Source: DATAUD01 sp035511075
GTDB taxonomy: Bacteria; Verrucomicrobiota; Verrucomicrobiia; Limisphaerales; Palsa-1400
Assembly (NCBI GenBank): GCA_035511075.1
Contig: DATKFW010000038.1
Span: 29,499-93,498 of the forward strand
Direction of reading: 5' to 3'
Length of the DNA stretch: 64,000 nt
Of the stretch, positions 43,879 to 52,115 are shown piece after piece. The first letter of the stretch is position 1. Each line of letters begins with the position of its first letter. Both the position numbers and the translations under genes were made by a program. The notes beneath the pieces are model-generated. The model ran no database searches. It was not told the DNA's origin and saw only the letters and a program-made list of their open reading frames with translations.

Positions 43879-44685
43879 ATGAATTCGGATCTGATTGAAG
43901 CGGTGCGCGGGCTGGCGATAGAGGCAGGAAGGCGGATCATGCCGTTTTATCGCGGCCAAATTGCGGTCAGCTTGAAGCAGGATTCAAGTCCGCTGACGGC
44001 GGCGGACCTGGCGGCGCACCATTTCCTTGTGGAGTCGCTGCCGGCGATTCTGCCCGGTGTGCCGGTCATTTCGGAGGAATCCAGCCCGGAAAACCATTTA
44101 TCGGCCGTCCATCTGGATCGCTTTTGGCTGGTCGACCCGCTGGACGGAACGAAGGAATTTCTAAAGGCGACCGGCGAATTTACGGTCAATATCGCCCTCG
44201 TTGAAAATGGCCGGCCCGTTTTGGGGGTCGTGCATGCGCCGGCGTTGGATGTCACGTATTATGCCTTTGCCGAGGGCGGCGCGTGGCGAAAATCCGGGAA
44301 CGAAGCGCCCGCACCCCTGGCGACGCGACGCGCCGATATAACGCGCCTGGCCGTGGTGGCGAGCAAGGACCACGCGGGGCCGATGGTCAAGGCCATGCTG
44401 GAGCGGTTGTCTGATCCGGCGCTGCGTTCGATGGGCAGCTCTTTAAAATTTTGCCTCGTCGCGGAAGGTTCCGCCGACCTTTACTTGCGCGATGTGCCGA
44501 CGATGGAGTGGGATACCGCCGCGGCGCAATGTGTTGTCGAGTCGGCTGGCGGTTCGGTCAGTACACTGGACGGCAACACGTTGCGGTACGGCAAAGCGGG
44601 TTTAAAAAATCCGTCCCTGATGACGTCGGGCGACCCGGGCTTGGACTGGCGACAATTCACTTGCGGGCCGGGAATTCGCGAGTAA
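43879..44685 (+). CDS. cysQ: 3'(2'),5'-bisphosphate nucleotidase
   Basis: A 268-residue enzyme of the inositol monophosphatase superfamily. It shows PVISEESSPENH, the metal-binding motif WLVDPLDGTKEFL, NIALVENGRPVLGVVHAP, and the C-terminal MEWDTAAAQCVVESAGG. CysQ hydrolyses adenosine 3',5'-bisphosphate formed during sulfate assimilation. The downstream neighbour is cysD (15 bases away), which supports this role over a simple inositol phosphatase. Confidence 0.92.
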   Translation: MNSDLIEAVRGLAIEAGRRIMPFYRGQIAVSLKQDSSPLTAADLAAHHFLVESLPAILPGVPVISEESSPENHLSAVHLDRFWLVDPLDGTKEFLKATGEFTVNIALVENGRPVLGVVHAPALDVTYYAFAEGGAWRKSGNEAPAPLATRRADITRLAVVASKDHAGPMVKAMLERLSDPALRSMGSSLKFCLVAEGSADLYLRDVPTMEWDTAAAQCVVESAGGSVSTLDGNTLRYGKAGLKNPSLMTSGDPGLDWRQFTCGPGIRE

Positions 44686-44700
44686 ACTCTGCCACACTGT

Positions 44701-45513
44701 ATGGATTATCTCTCCAACCTTGAAAACCAGAGCATTTACATCATGCGCGAGGCTTTCAACAAATTTGAAAACATGGCGATGCTATGGAGTATCGGGAAGG
44801 ACTCGACGGTCATGCTCTGGCTGGCCCGCAAGGCCTTCTTCGGCCATGTCCCCTTCCCGCTGGTTCACGTGGATACGACCTACAAAATCCCTTCAATGAT
44901 CGAATACCGCGACAAAGTGGTGCGGGATTGGAAACTCACTCTGATAGTCGGAAAAAACGAGTCGGTTTTGCGCGCCGGAACCACTTTTCCCAACGGCCGC
45001 GCCACGCGCGTGGAATGCTGCGGCACACTCAAAAAAGATGCCCTTAGAGAAGTCCTCGACCACCACAAATTCACCGGCGTCATCGTCGGCGTGCGCCGCG
45101 ATGAGGAACCGACCCGCGCCAAGGAACGTTACTTCAGTCCGCGTGACAAAAACATGGAGTGGAACGTGGATGATCAGCCGCCGGAACTCTGGGACCAGTT
45201 CAAGACCGACTACGAAAAGGGCACGCACATCCGCATTCATCCTTTGCTGCACTGGACGGAATTGAACGTGTGGGAATACATTGAGCGCGAGAACATCCCG
45301 GTCATTCCGCTCTATTTTGCGAACGAAAAGGGGGAGCGTTTTCGGAGCATCGGCTGCGCGCCTTGCACATTTCCAATCAAATCGACTGCGCGAACGGTGA
45401 GTGAGATCATCCAGGAACTTCGCCACACCAAAACCTCCGAGCGCGCGGGCCGCGCCCAGGACAAGGAAAGCGAGGACGCTTTCGAAAAACTGCGGCGCGA
45501 TGGCTACATGTAA
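44701..45513 (+). CDS. cysD: Sulfate adenylyltransferase subunit 2
   Basis: This 270-residue small subunit of ATP sulfurylase has the PP-loop MLWSIGKDSTVMLWLARKA, then FPLVHVDTTYKIPSMIEYRD, VIVGVRRDEEPTRAKERYFS, and CAPCTFPIKSTARTV. These are the CysD hallmarks. It normally needs the GTPase subunit CysN, which is not in this window. Length is slightly below the usual 300 residues because the C-terminus is short. With cysQ next to it, the pair belongs to sulfate assimilation. Confidence 0.93.
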   Translation: MDYLSNLENQSIYIMREAFNKFENMAMLWSIGKDSTVMLWLARKAFFGHVPFPLVHVDTTYKIPSMIEYRDKVVRDWKLTLIVGKNESVLRAGTTFPNGRATRVECCGTLKKDALREVLDHHKFTGVIVGVRRDEEPTRAKERYFSPRDKNMEWNVDDQPPELWDQFKTDYEKGTHIRIHPLLHWTELNVWEYIERENIPVIPLYFANEKGERFRSIGCAPCTFPIKSTARTVSEIIQELRHTKTSERAGRAQDKESEDAFEKLRRDGYM

Positions 45514-45518
45514 GCGCC

Positions 45519-47186
45519 ATGGACCACCGCGCCTCCGGCCCTAGCAAAGGCAAACCATCGCCAGAAGACAGGAGGCCGCCCCAACCGACACCGAATTGGC
45601 GCGTGCCGGTAATTTGCGTTGTTCTGGCCGCGATGACATTTGCGGTTTTCGGCCAGACCCTCGGTCACGATTTCGTCGAATTGGACGACAACGATTATGT
45701 CTTCAATAATCCGATAGTTGCCCGGGGCCTGACTCTTAAGGGGTTCTACTGGGCCTTCGGGTTCCACGCCGGCAACTGGCACCCCTTGACCTGGTTTTCC
45801 CACATGCTGGATTGCCAGTTGTACGGGCTGCATCCCGGCGGACATCATCTCACCAACGTCCTGCTCCACGCCGCGACCGTGATTTTGCTGTTCCTGGTGC
45901 TGCGCCAGATGACCGGCGCTCTTTGGCGCAGTGCGTTTGTCGCGGCTGTTTTTGCGATCCATCCGTTGCGTGTGGAATCGGTCGCGTGGGTGGCCGAGCG
46001 CAAGGACGTTCTCAGCGGGCTGTTCTTCGTGCTAACGATCGGCGCTTACGTCCGCTATGCGCGGAGTCCCTGGTCTCTGCCCCGCTACGGCCTTGTGATG
46101 CTTCTTTACGCCTTGGGACTGATGTCCAAGCCAATGCTCGTAACCCTCCCCCTCATCCTCCTCCTTCTGGATTACTGGCCGCTGAAGCGGACGGAGTCGC
46201 CACGGAGATTGGTGGTGGAAAAGCTGCCCTTCCAGGCGCTCTCCGCCGCAGCTTGCGTTGCCACGCTTTTGGCGCAACGCGCAGGCATTCAGTCAAGCGG
46301 ATCATTTTCGCTGGTGAACCGCCTGGGCAACGCGTTGGTGGCCTGCGTGGTTTATCTTGGCCAAATGGTTTGGCCGGCGGGGTTGGCGGTGCTTTATCCG
46401 TTTCCGTCCAAGGGCCTTCCATCGGGGGAAATCGCGCTGGCCGCGATACTGCTGGCCGGCATTTCGGCTGCGGCGTGGGCAGGATGGCGAACGCGGCCGT
46501 GGCTGCTGTTCGGATGGGTTTGGTACCTGGTAATGCTGTTACCGGTAATGGGCCTAATTCAAGTCGGAGGGCAGGCTCATGCCGATCGGTACACTTACCT
46601 GCCGCAGATCGGAATTTACGTGGCCGTGACTTGGCTGGTGGCGGACTGGCGGCTGAGCCGCACGGTCTTTGGCGCCCTGATGACGGGCGTTCTGGCGGTC
46701 TTAATATTTTGCGCCTGGCGACAGACCGCGTATTGGCAGAATAGCGAAACGTTATGGACCCGCGATCTGTCCTGCACCACGGCCAACGACGTGGCCCAGA
46801 ACGGCCTGGCCACCGCCTTGCTGCGAAAGGGGAGAGCGGCAGAAGCTCTAAGCCATTACGAGGAGGCTTTGCGAATCGAACCACTCAATGCGAGAGCACA
46901 AAATAATCTGGCCTGGCTCCTGGCCACTTGCCCCGATGCCTCGCTGCGCAATGGCGCCAAAGCGGTGGAATTGGCCCGGCAGGCCAACGAGCTTTCCGGG
47001 GGAACGGACCCTAGTATGCTTGACACGATGGGGGCGGCGTTTGCGGAGGCGGGGAGATTTAAAGATGCAACACAAACCGTGCAGAAGGCCATAGAACTGT
47101 CGCGTGCTGCGGGACGGCAGGATTTGGTGGAGGAACTCGAAGGCGAATTGAAGCGCTACGAGGCCGGTCTGCCGTGCCGTCAGTGA
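45519..47186 (+). CDS. TMTC-like multi-pass membrane protein with C-terminal TPRs
   Basis: A 555-residue protein. The first loop carries DFVELDDNDYVFNNP, a GT-C-like acidic pair, followed by HAGNWHPLTWFSHMLDC and HHLTNVLLHAATVILLFLVL. Roughly ten helices and the motif FAIHPLRVESVAWVAERKDV follow; these resemble the TMTC/DUF1736 group of O-mannosyltransferase-like proteins. The C-terminal 120 residues are TPRs (AAEALSHYEEALRIEPLNAR). Donor and acceptor are unknown. It starts five bases after cysD, but a functional link with sulfate assimilation is unlikely. Confidence 0.78.
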   Translation: MDHRASGPSKGKPSPEDRRPPQPTPNWRVPVICVVLAAMTFAVFGQTLGHDFVELDDNDYVFNNPIVARGLTLKGFYWAFGFHAGNWHPLTWFSHMLDCQLYGLHPGGHHLTNVLLHAATVILLFLVLRQMTGALWRSAFVAAVFAIHPLRVESVAWVAERKDVLSGLFFVLTIGAYVRYARSPWSLPRYGLVMLLYALGLMSKPMLVTLPLILLLLDYWPLKRTESPRRLVVEKLPFQALSAAACVATLLAQRAGIQSSGSFSLVNRLGNALVACVVYLGQMVWPAGLAVLYPFPSKGLPSGEIALAAILLAGISAAAWAGWRTRPWLLFGWVWYLVMLLPVMGLIQVGGQAHADRYTYLPQIGIYVAVTWLVADWRLSRTVFGALMTGVLAVLIFCAWRQTAYWQNSETLWTRDLSCTTANDVAQNGLATALLRKGRAAEALSHYEEALRIEPLNARAQNNLAWLLATCPDASLRNGAKAVELARQANELSGGTDPSMLDTMGAAFAEAGRFKDATQTVQKAIELSRAAGRQDLVEELEGELKRYEAGLPCRQ

Positions 47187-47547
47187 GGCCGGACCTGCAT
47201 GGTTGGCCCTCATTTTCCCCAAGCAAGCGCCGTCGAGAGCAGTCCGATGATATTAGCGTAAACCACTTTGAATGAACATCTTTCAACAATTTTCGGAGAC
47301 CCATGATAAATTGAGGTCTGTCGAGAACGTTTACGGAATCCTCGAAAATCGGATAAACCTCTTATGCTGTGCGGCTTATGATTTTTCGGCAGGCGGCTTC
47401 CGGTTCGGTCTTGTCGGCGCTGTTTACAATCAAGAGGAGAATCGGAAAACGGCTTCAAAAATTTGAGGCGGGAACTAATTGCGTAACTCATTTAAGATTA
47501 GCCTGTTACATATATGAGTCAAAGAAAAACCATCAGTGCCGGGTTTT
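47187..47547. other. Non-coding region upstream of the CTERM gene
   Basis: An AT-rich region of about 360 bases between the TMTC-like gene and a sigma-54-type promoter. No gene stands out; a 64-codon frame at 47272 lacks a ribosome-binding site and protein-like composition. Its length and position suit enhancer-binding sites for a sigma-54 activator, but I could not define a repeat. Confidence 0.35.
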
Positions 47548-47563
47548 TGGCATGGTGATTGCA
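47548..47563 (+). promoter_or_regulatory. Sigma-54 promoter of the VPDGG-CTERM gene
   Basis: TGGCATGGTGATTGCA matches the sigma-54 consensus TGGCAYG-N4-TTGCW at the -24 GG and -12 GC positions with correct spacing. It lies 74 bases before the ATG of the CTERM gene. In proteobacterial PEP-CTERM/exosortase systems, the PrsK-PrsR pair controls such genes through sigma-54, so this fits the biology of the downstream product. Confidence 0.75.
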
Positions 47564-47636
47564 TAAGGTGAGGAAGAAGTTAAACGTGTGTTTAACAAAG
47601 AATATGAAGAGTCTGGAAAATAAGCAAAACAACATT

Positions 47637-48203
47637 ATGAAAACTCAATCAACGATGCTCGCCGCGACTGCGGGGGCAATTTTAGTAGCGGGTCTGTGCC
47701 AAACAGCACAGGCGAATTTGATCGGTGACACCACATTGCACAATGGCGGCAACACCATTGTCGTGGATTCATCCGCCGTCCTGCAGACCAGCGGACCTGA
47801 AACCGGCGATTATCTTTATACGTATTCCTTCAACGACGCGATCGCTGCCGGACTGGCGTCCTATACGGTTTACTTTCCGACGGCGACTGCGGGCGTTTTC
47901 GGAGTTGCGGGCGCCACCACGGACCCGATTACGTTCGACTCGATCAATAACGGTGACGTTAACTGGGAATTCAACAACGCCGGCCCCTATACGGGTGGTG
48001 CGGAAAGCGTCTGGTTCTATTCTCCTCTCGCTCCTGCCCTTGGAGATACGTCCGGCCAGGACGGTGGTCTTTGGGGCAACGGGACTGGCGCCGTGCAGTT
48101 TGGCGTCGTAGTTCCTAACGTGCCGGACGGCGGAATGACAATGACGCTCTTGGGCGGTTCATTGATGGTCCTCCAAGCGCTGCGCCGGAAATTGGCCCGC
48201 TAA
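47637..48203 (+). CDS. VPDGG-type PEP-CTERM (exosortase-sorted) protein
   Basis: This 188-residue secreted protein has a signal peptide (KTQSTMLAATAGAILVAGLC, cleaved near AQA) and a C-terminal sorting tail at 162-188: VPDGG, a hydrophobic helix, and the basic end RRKLAR. This is the VPDSG/VPDGG variant of PEP-CTERM typical of Verrucomicrobia, cut and anchored by an exosortase. The body is Gly/Ala/Thr-rich with predicted beta structure and may be part of an extracellular matrix. ATG at 47637 begins the signal. It has its own sigma-54 promoter and terminator and lies just before the exopolysaccharide locus. No exosortase gene is in the window. Confidence 0.85.
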   Translation: MKTQSTMLAATAGAILVAGLCQTAQANLIGDTTLHNGGNTIVVDSSAVLQTSGPETGDYLYTYSFNDAIAAGLASYTVYFPTATAGVFGVAGATTDPITFDSINNGDVNWEFNNAGPYTGGAESVWFYSPLAPALGDTSGQDGGLWGNGTGAVQFGVVVPNVPDGGMTMTLLGGSLMVLQALRRKLAR

Positions 48204-48232
48204 AATAGAAGCTGTTTTCCAGATAATTCACG

Positions 48233-48264
48233 AGGCAGGGCATTGGTTGCCCTGCCTTTTTTTT
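48233..48264 (+). terminator. Rho-independent terminator after the CTERM gene
   Basis: AGGCAGGGCA (48233-48242) pairs with TGCCCTGCCT (48248-48257) across a 5-base loop, followed by a run of seven T. A ten-pair stem with a T tract 30 bases after the CTERM stop is a clear intrinsic terminator, so the CTERM gene forms its own transcript. Confidence 0.92.
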
Positions 48265-48629
48265 ATTTTGCGGCTCCCCTCAAATTCTTCGACGCCCTTG
48301 CGACTCAAAGCCTCCTACGGAACCCGTCCCTCGAGATGTGCCCGAGAATACTTAACGGCCTGCCGTGACAAGCCAAGTGGTTGTTGAATAAGGAGATGTA
48401 GATATTCTCCAAGAGGGCGAAATCGTGTGTCACCCAATGCGGTCTTTACTGTGATTTCGGGACGGGCGGACCGGGTGAATCCCGATGAGAAATCGCTTGA
48501 CTGGCATTTCGAGCTGTGTTGTAATGGTGATACTACGGAAAGTATGTTGAGTAGCCGCAATCGCAGGATTCAAGACGTGGGCCGAGTTGGCTTGAGGGTG
48601 TGCGTGTAATCCGAATTTTTTGCCTGGCT
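48265..48629. other. Leader region of the exopolysaccharide operon
   Basis: This 365-base region follows the terminator and precedes the NusG/RfaH-like gene. It contains an imperfect hairpin at 48453-48494: GATTTC pairs with GAAATC, and an inner GGGA with TCCC, with a bulge. A leader hairpin ahead of an antiterminator gene could serve in attenuation or loading, but this is a guess. No gene with good composition is present. Confidence 0.4.
48453..48494 (+). promoter_or_regulatory. Leader hairpin upstream of antiterminator gene
   Basis: GATTTC at 48453-48458 is complementary to GAAATC at 48489-48494, and GGGA at 48459-48462 to TCCC at 48480-48483, giving a ten-pair stem with a 5-base bulge. 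There is no T tract after it, so it is not an intrinsic terminator. Confidence 0.35.
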
Positions 48630-49214
48630 ATGAATTCATTTTCCAACTCAAATCCTGGATGGTATTGCGCGAGAACCAAGCCGAAGCATGAGCACATCGC
48701 GGCGGCGAACATCTCCAGGAAGCTTGGTCTGGAAGTTTTTCATCCGCGTTTGCGACTCGAGCGCGCGACGCGGCGTGGAATGATGCGGGTCGTTGAGCCG
48801 CTTTTCCCCTGCTATATTTTTGTGCGGTGCGTGCTGGAAAAACGTGTTGACGACATTCGTCATATCACGGGCATCAGCAGCCTCGTCCATTTCGGTCAAA
48901 GGATTCCCGCGGTGCCGGACGCCGCCATCGACGAGCTCAGGCAATGTTTTGAAGCGGAGGCGCCGATGGCGATGGAAGATGGGGTTAAGGCCGGCGCTGA
49001 AGTGACGATAGTGGATGGGGCATTCATGGGTTTTTCGGGAATGGTTGTCCGGACGTTATCAGCTGGACAGAGGGTACAGATACTGCTGGACTTTCTTGGT
49101 CGCATAACTGTAACGGAAGTGGATCGGAAATCGTTGAAAGTGGAAAATCGGGCTGTTGCCGATTTGCTGCCGCTTTTGGCATCGGGTTATTCAGGCTTGG
49201 CTGCGGCGGGTTGA
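48630..49214 (+). CDS. NusG/RfaH-like transcription antiterminator
   Basis: A 194-residue protein of the NusG family. The N-terminal NGN domain reads NPGWYCARTKPKHEHIAAAN, then LEVFHPRLRLERATRRG and VVEPLFPCYIFVR. The C-terminal KOW domain reads GVKAGAEVTIVDGAFMGFSGMVV and RVQILLDFLGRITVTEV. It resembles RfaH/UpxY-type specialised factors placed at the head of polysaccharide operons, where they help RNA polymerase read long transcripts. ATG at 48630 gives the usual N-terminus. It probably regulates the sugar genes starting at 49.6 kb. Confidence 0.88.
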   Translation: MNSFSNSNPGWYCARTKPKHEHIAAANISRKLGLEVFHPRLRLERATRRGMMRVVEPLFPCYIFVRCVLEKRVDDIRHITGISSLVHFGQRIPAVPDAAIDELRQCFEAEAPMAMEDGVKAGAEVTIVDGAFMGFSGMVVRTLSAGQRVQILLDFLGRITVTEVDRKSLKVENRAVADLLPLLASGYSGLAAAG

Positions 49215-49621
49215 AGACCGCAGCGGGCAAAAATGTTAATTTTGGGAGCTACATGGGGAAAGTTAAGTTGGCGGGAAGCACGTTGCGCCAGCAAGTGCGG
49301 AGCTTTAGAAAAACAAAACCTTGCAAACCTGGGAATTCAGGGTTAGATTGTAGCTGACCGTTTGATACACGCAAGAGTTGAGCACTTGAGGCTGTGCCCA
49401 TGACGGGATGTCAGTCTCTATGGCGGATTAGCTTAGCGTGAAACCATCAACGGACGGATTTTGGAACGAAGCCGGCTCCGGCGGAAGTCGCTGGGAGTCG
49501 AGTTCTTGTTCGGAGACCCACATATCCTATTTCAAAAAGTTCGAAATTTCGGGCTCGGCGCGATCCGGTACCGCTTTCGAATCCCGCCGCTGAGCCAATA
49601 CTTCGCCTCCTTATTAGTCCA
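49215..49621. other. Intergenic region before the sugar transferase gene
   Basis: A gap of about 400 bases that I find empty of genes. It could contain the main promoter of the polysaccharide operon or a recruitment site for the NusG-like factor, but no sigma-54 site, GEMM riboswitch or ops-like motif was recognised on reading. Confidence 0.3.
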
Positions 49622-50434
49622 ATGCTTAAAATAGACCCACTTTCCACACAAGGCGCAAACTGCGTTGAGCCAGCGTCCTGCAGTCAAAGCGAATCCCCGG
49701 TGGCGCCGGTTCGATTCCCTCGATGGAAACGAATCCTGGACATCACCTGCGTGCTGTTGGCCCTGCCGATTCTCATTCCTGTCGGAATTGTCATCGCCGT
49801 GTTTATCAAGATTGTATCGCCAGGCCCCGCATTTTACCGGCAGCCCCGGGTTGGTTTCTTTGGGAGGCGGCTTTTGTGCCTCAAATTCCGGACCATGAAG
49901 GTCAACGCGGATACGGGGGTGCATCAGACGCATTTGAAGGAATTGATGGCGTCCAATCAACCGACACGGAAACTGGATTTCGCCGGGGACAGCCGGCTGA
50001 TTCCGGGCGGGGCGATACTGCGGGTGCTTGGAGTGGATGAACTGCCGCAATTGATCAATGTATTGCGCGGCGAGATGAGCATGGTGGGTCCGCGCCCCTG
50101 CACCCCGTTTGAATTTGATCTGTATTCGCCCCGGCAAAAACGGCGTTGCGAGGCACCGCCCGGACTGACGGGTTTGTGGCAAATCAGCGGCAAGAACCAG
50201 ACGACCTTTGAGGAGATGATCAATCTGGATTTGTATTACGCCGAGCACAGTTCATTTCGGCTGGACCTGAAGATAATAGTATTGACGGTTCCGGCAATCC
50301 TGGCCCTTGTCTGGGAGATGAAAGTTTCTCCGAAAATCCGCGCGCCGCGAATCGAACGGGGCAGCCGGGAAGCGGAAGTCTTCGAGAGAAAGCTCCCCGT
50401 CGCTCCGCGCGGTACGGTTCCTGCGGGGGAGTAG
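49622..50434 (+). CDS. Initiating undecaprenyl-phosphate sugar-1-phosphate transferase
   Basis: A 270-residue bacterial sugar transferase of the WcaJ/PglC type. A membrane segment at about 35-60 (RILDITCVLLALPILIPVG) is followed by KIVSPGPAFYRQPRVGFFGRRL, LKFRTMKVNADT, the DELPQLINVLRGEMSMVGPRP motif with catalytic acidic residues, and PGLTGLWQISGKNQ. It transfers a sugar phosphate to undecaprenyl phosphate and starts the repeat unit. The C-terminal tail of about 30 residues is basic. As the first enzyme gene after the antiterminator, it opens the EPS operon. Confidence 0.9.
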   Translation: MLKIDPLSTQGANCVEPASCSQSESPVAPVRFPRWKRILDITCVLLALPILIPVGIVIAVFIKIVSPGPAFYRQPRVGFFGRRLLCLKFRTMKVNADTGVHQTHLKELMASNQPTRKLDFAGDSRLIPGGAILRVLGVDELPQLINVLRGEMSMVGPRPCTPFEFDLYSPRQKRRCEAPPGLTGLWQISGKNQTTFEEMINLDLYYAEHSSFRLDLKIIVLTVPAILALVWEMKVSPKIRAPRIERGSREAEVFERKLPVAPRGTVPAGE

Positions 50435-50457
50435 TCGTTCGCAAGAAAGAGAAACTT

Positions 50458-51582
50458 ATGCCAAATCTAATCAAAGTTGGAGTCGTTGGTTGCGGTTATT
50501 GGGGTCCGAACCTGGTGCGCAATTTCCGTTCCTTGCCGGACTGTCATTTGAAGATGATGTGCGACATCAGCCGGGAACGACTCAAACATTTGAACGCCCT
50601 TTATCCCGACGTCAAGGGCGAGGAACATTACGACCACATGCTCAACGGCGTGGGCGTTGACGCGGTGGTGATCGCCACGTCTGTCAAGTTGCATTTCCCG
50701 ATGGCCAAAGCCGCGCTCATGGCGGGCAAACACGTTTTGATCGAGAAACCGATGGCCGCTTCCTCCGTGCAATGCGCCGAGTTGGTGGAGTTGGCCCGCA
50801 AACAGGGGCGGGTCTTGATGGTTGGGCATACGTTTCTTTATTCGCCGGCCGTGCGCAAGATCAAGGAGATCATCGACCGCGGCGATCTGGGGGACATTCG
50901 TTACATCTGCGCGCGCCGACTCAACCTGGGTTTGTTCCAAAAGGACATCAACGTGGCGTGGGACCTTGCGCCGCACGATATTTCCATCATCCTTCACCTC
51001 CTGGAGCAATTGCCGGTGAGCGTCAATTGCCGCGGCAGCGCGCACGTGACTCCGGGCATCGAAGACGTGACCTCGATGAGTCTGACATTTACCAAAGGGC
51101 GCTCGGCGATCATTCACAGCAGTTGGCTCGATCCGCGCAAAGTGCGCGAGATGACGATTGTCGGCAGCAAACGGATGATTGTGTATGACGACGTGGCGCA
51201 GCAGGAGAAGATCCGGGTCTTTGACGCCCGGGTTGAACGTCCGCCGCACTACGACACTTTTGCGGAGTTCCACTACGCCTATCACTATGGCGATACCTAC
51301 GCGCCGTATATCAAGCAAGAGGAGCCGTTGAAGGCGGAGTGCCAGCACTTTCTGGACTGCATTCAACACGGCAAAGAGCCCTTGACCAACGGGGTCCAGG
51401 GACACGAGCTGGTAAGAATCCTGGAAGCCTCTTCGGAGTCACTAAAGCACGGCGGCAGTCCCGTCCGCATGGAGCCGGAAACCGCACAGTGCGTCCCGGA
51501 CACTGGGAGAAACGGTAAGCAGGAGAACGGGAAGTATCATATTCCGGTTGCGGCCGGTCACGAGGCACGGCTCGCCGTATAA
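50458..51582 (+). CDS. Gfo/Idh/MocA oxidoreductase, WlbA-like
   Basis: This 374-residue NAD(P)-dependent oxidoreductase has the Rossmann motif VGVVGCGYWGPNLVRNF and the EKPMAASS segment with the catalytic-region Lys. With an acyltransferase and an aminotransferase downstream, the trio resembles WlbA/B/C of the UDP-2,3-diacetamido sugar pathway, where WlbA oxidises the 3-hydroxyl of UDP-GlcNAc-uronate. The C-terminal 35 residues (RMEPETAQCVPDTGRNG and after) look like an unconserved tail. Substrate assignment is inference from gene context. Confidence 0.82.
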   Translation: MPNLIKVGVVGCGYWGPNLVRNFRSLPDCHLKMMCDISRERLKHLNALYPDVKGEEHYDHMLNGVGVDAVVIATSVKLHFPMAKAALMAGKHVLIEKPMAASSVQCAELVELARKQGRVLMVGHTFLYSPAVRKIKEIIDRGDLGDIRYICARRLNLGLFQKDINVAWDLAPHDISIILHLLEQLPVSVNCRGSAHVTPGIEDVTSMSLTFTKGRSAIIHSSWLDPRKVREMTIVGSKRMIVYDDVAQQEKIRVFDARVERPPHYDTFAEFHYAYHYGDTYAPYIKQEEPLKAECQHFLDCIQHGKEPLTNGVQGHELVRILEASSESLKHGGSPVRMEPETAQCVPDTGRNGKQENGKYHIPVAAGHEARLAV

Positions 51583-51596
51583 GCGGGAAAGTGCCT

Positions 51597-52115
51597 ATGA
51601 CACGCGTCGAACCTGAGAGTCAACCCTACCGTCAAATCGCGCCCGACGTTAAACTCGGCAAGGGCGTCCGCATTTACGGCTTCACCAACCTTTACGGGTG
51701 CGAGATCGGCGACGACGTCAAGATCGGGACGTTCGTCGAGATCCAAAAAGGCGCCCGTATCGGGTCCCGCTGCAAAATATCCAGTCACACCTTCATCTGC
51801 GAGGGAGTGGTGCTGGAGGACGAAGTTTTCGTCGGCCACAACGTGACGTTTATCAATGATCTCTATCCTCGTTCCACCAATTCCGGCGGGGAGCTTCAAA
51901 CGGAGGCGGATTGGCAATGCGTCTCCACGCATGTCGAGCGCGGCGCTTCGATTGGTTCGGGCGTGACGCTCTTGTGCGGAATCAAGGTTGGTTCCAATGC
52001 CGTCATTGGCGCGGGCAGCGTGGTGACGAGGGATGTGCCCGCCGGCGCGATCGTCGCAGGCAATCCGGCGCGATTCCTGCGAATGGTGGATCAAGACCGA
52101 AAAGAACAGTTATGA
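51597..52115 (+). CDS. Left-handed beta-helix acetyltransferase, WlbB-like
   Basis: A 172-residue hexapeptide-repeat protein: LGKGVRIYGFTNLYGCEIGD, VKIGTFVEIQKGARIG, KISSHTFICEGVVLED and, at the end, GAGSVVTRDVPAGAIVAGNP. This closely follows WlbB/WbpD, which N-acetylates the 3-amino group of UDP-2-acetamido-3-amino uronate. ATG at 51597 is used; GTG at 51591 is an alternative. Its stop overlaps the start of the aminotransferase (ATGA). Confidence 0.85.
   Translation: MTRVEPESQPYRQIAPDVKLGKGVRIYGFTNLYGCEIGDDVKIGTFVEIQKGARIGSRCKISSHTFICEGVVLEDEVFVGHNVTFINDLYPRSTNSGGELQTEADWQCVSTHVERGASIGSGVTLLCGIKVGSNAVIGAGSVVTRDVPAGAIVAGNPARFLRMVDQDRKEQL

Noticed and set aside
47272..47466. 64-codon frame upstream of the CTERM gene
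   Set aside because: No ribosome-binding site, no recognisable protein character, and it lies in an AT-rich presumed regulatory region.
49240..49360. Possible c-di-GMP (GEMM) riboswitch before the EPS genes
   Set aside because: Short purine-rich stretches resemble parts of the GEMM core, but the conserved GGACGCAAA block and paired stems are missing.
49700..49725. GGTTCGATTCCCTCG as the T-arm of a tRNA
   Set aside because: It lies within the sugar transferase gene and no acceptor, D or anticodon arms can be built around it.
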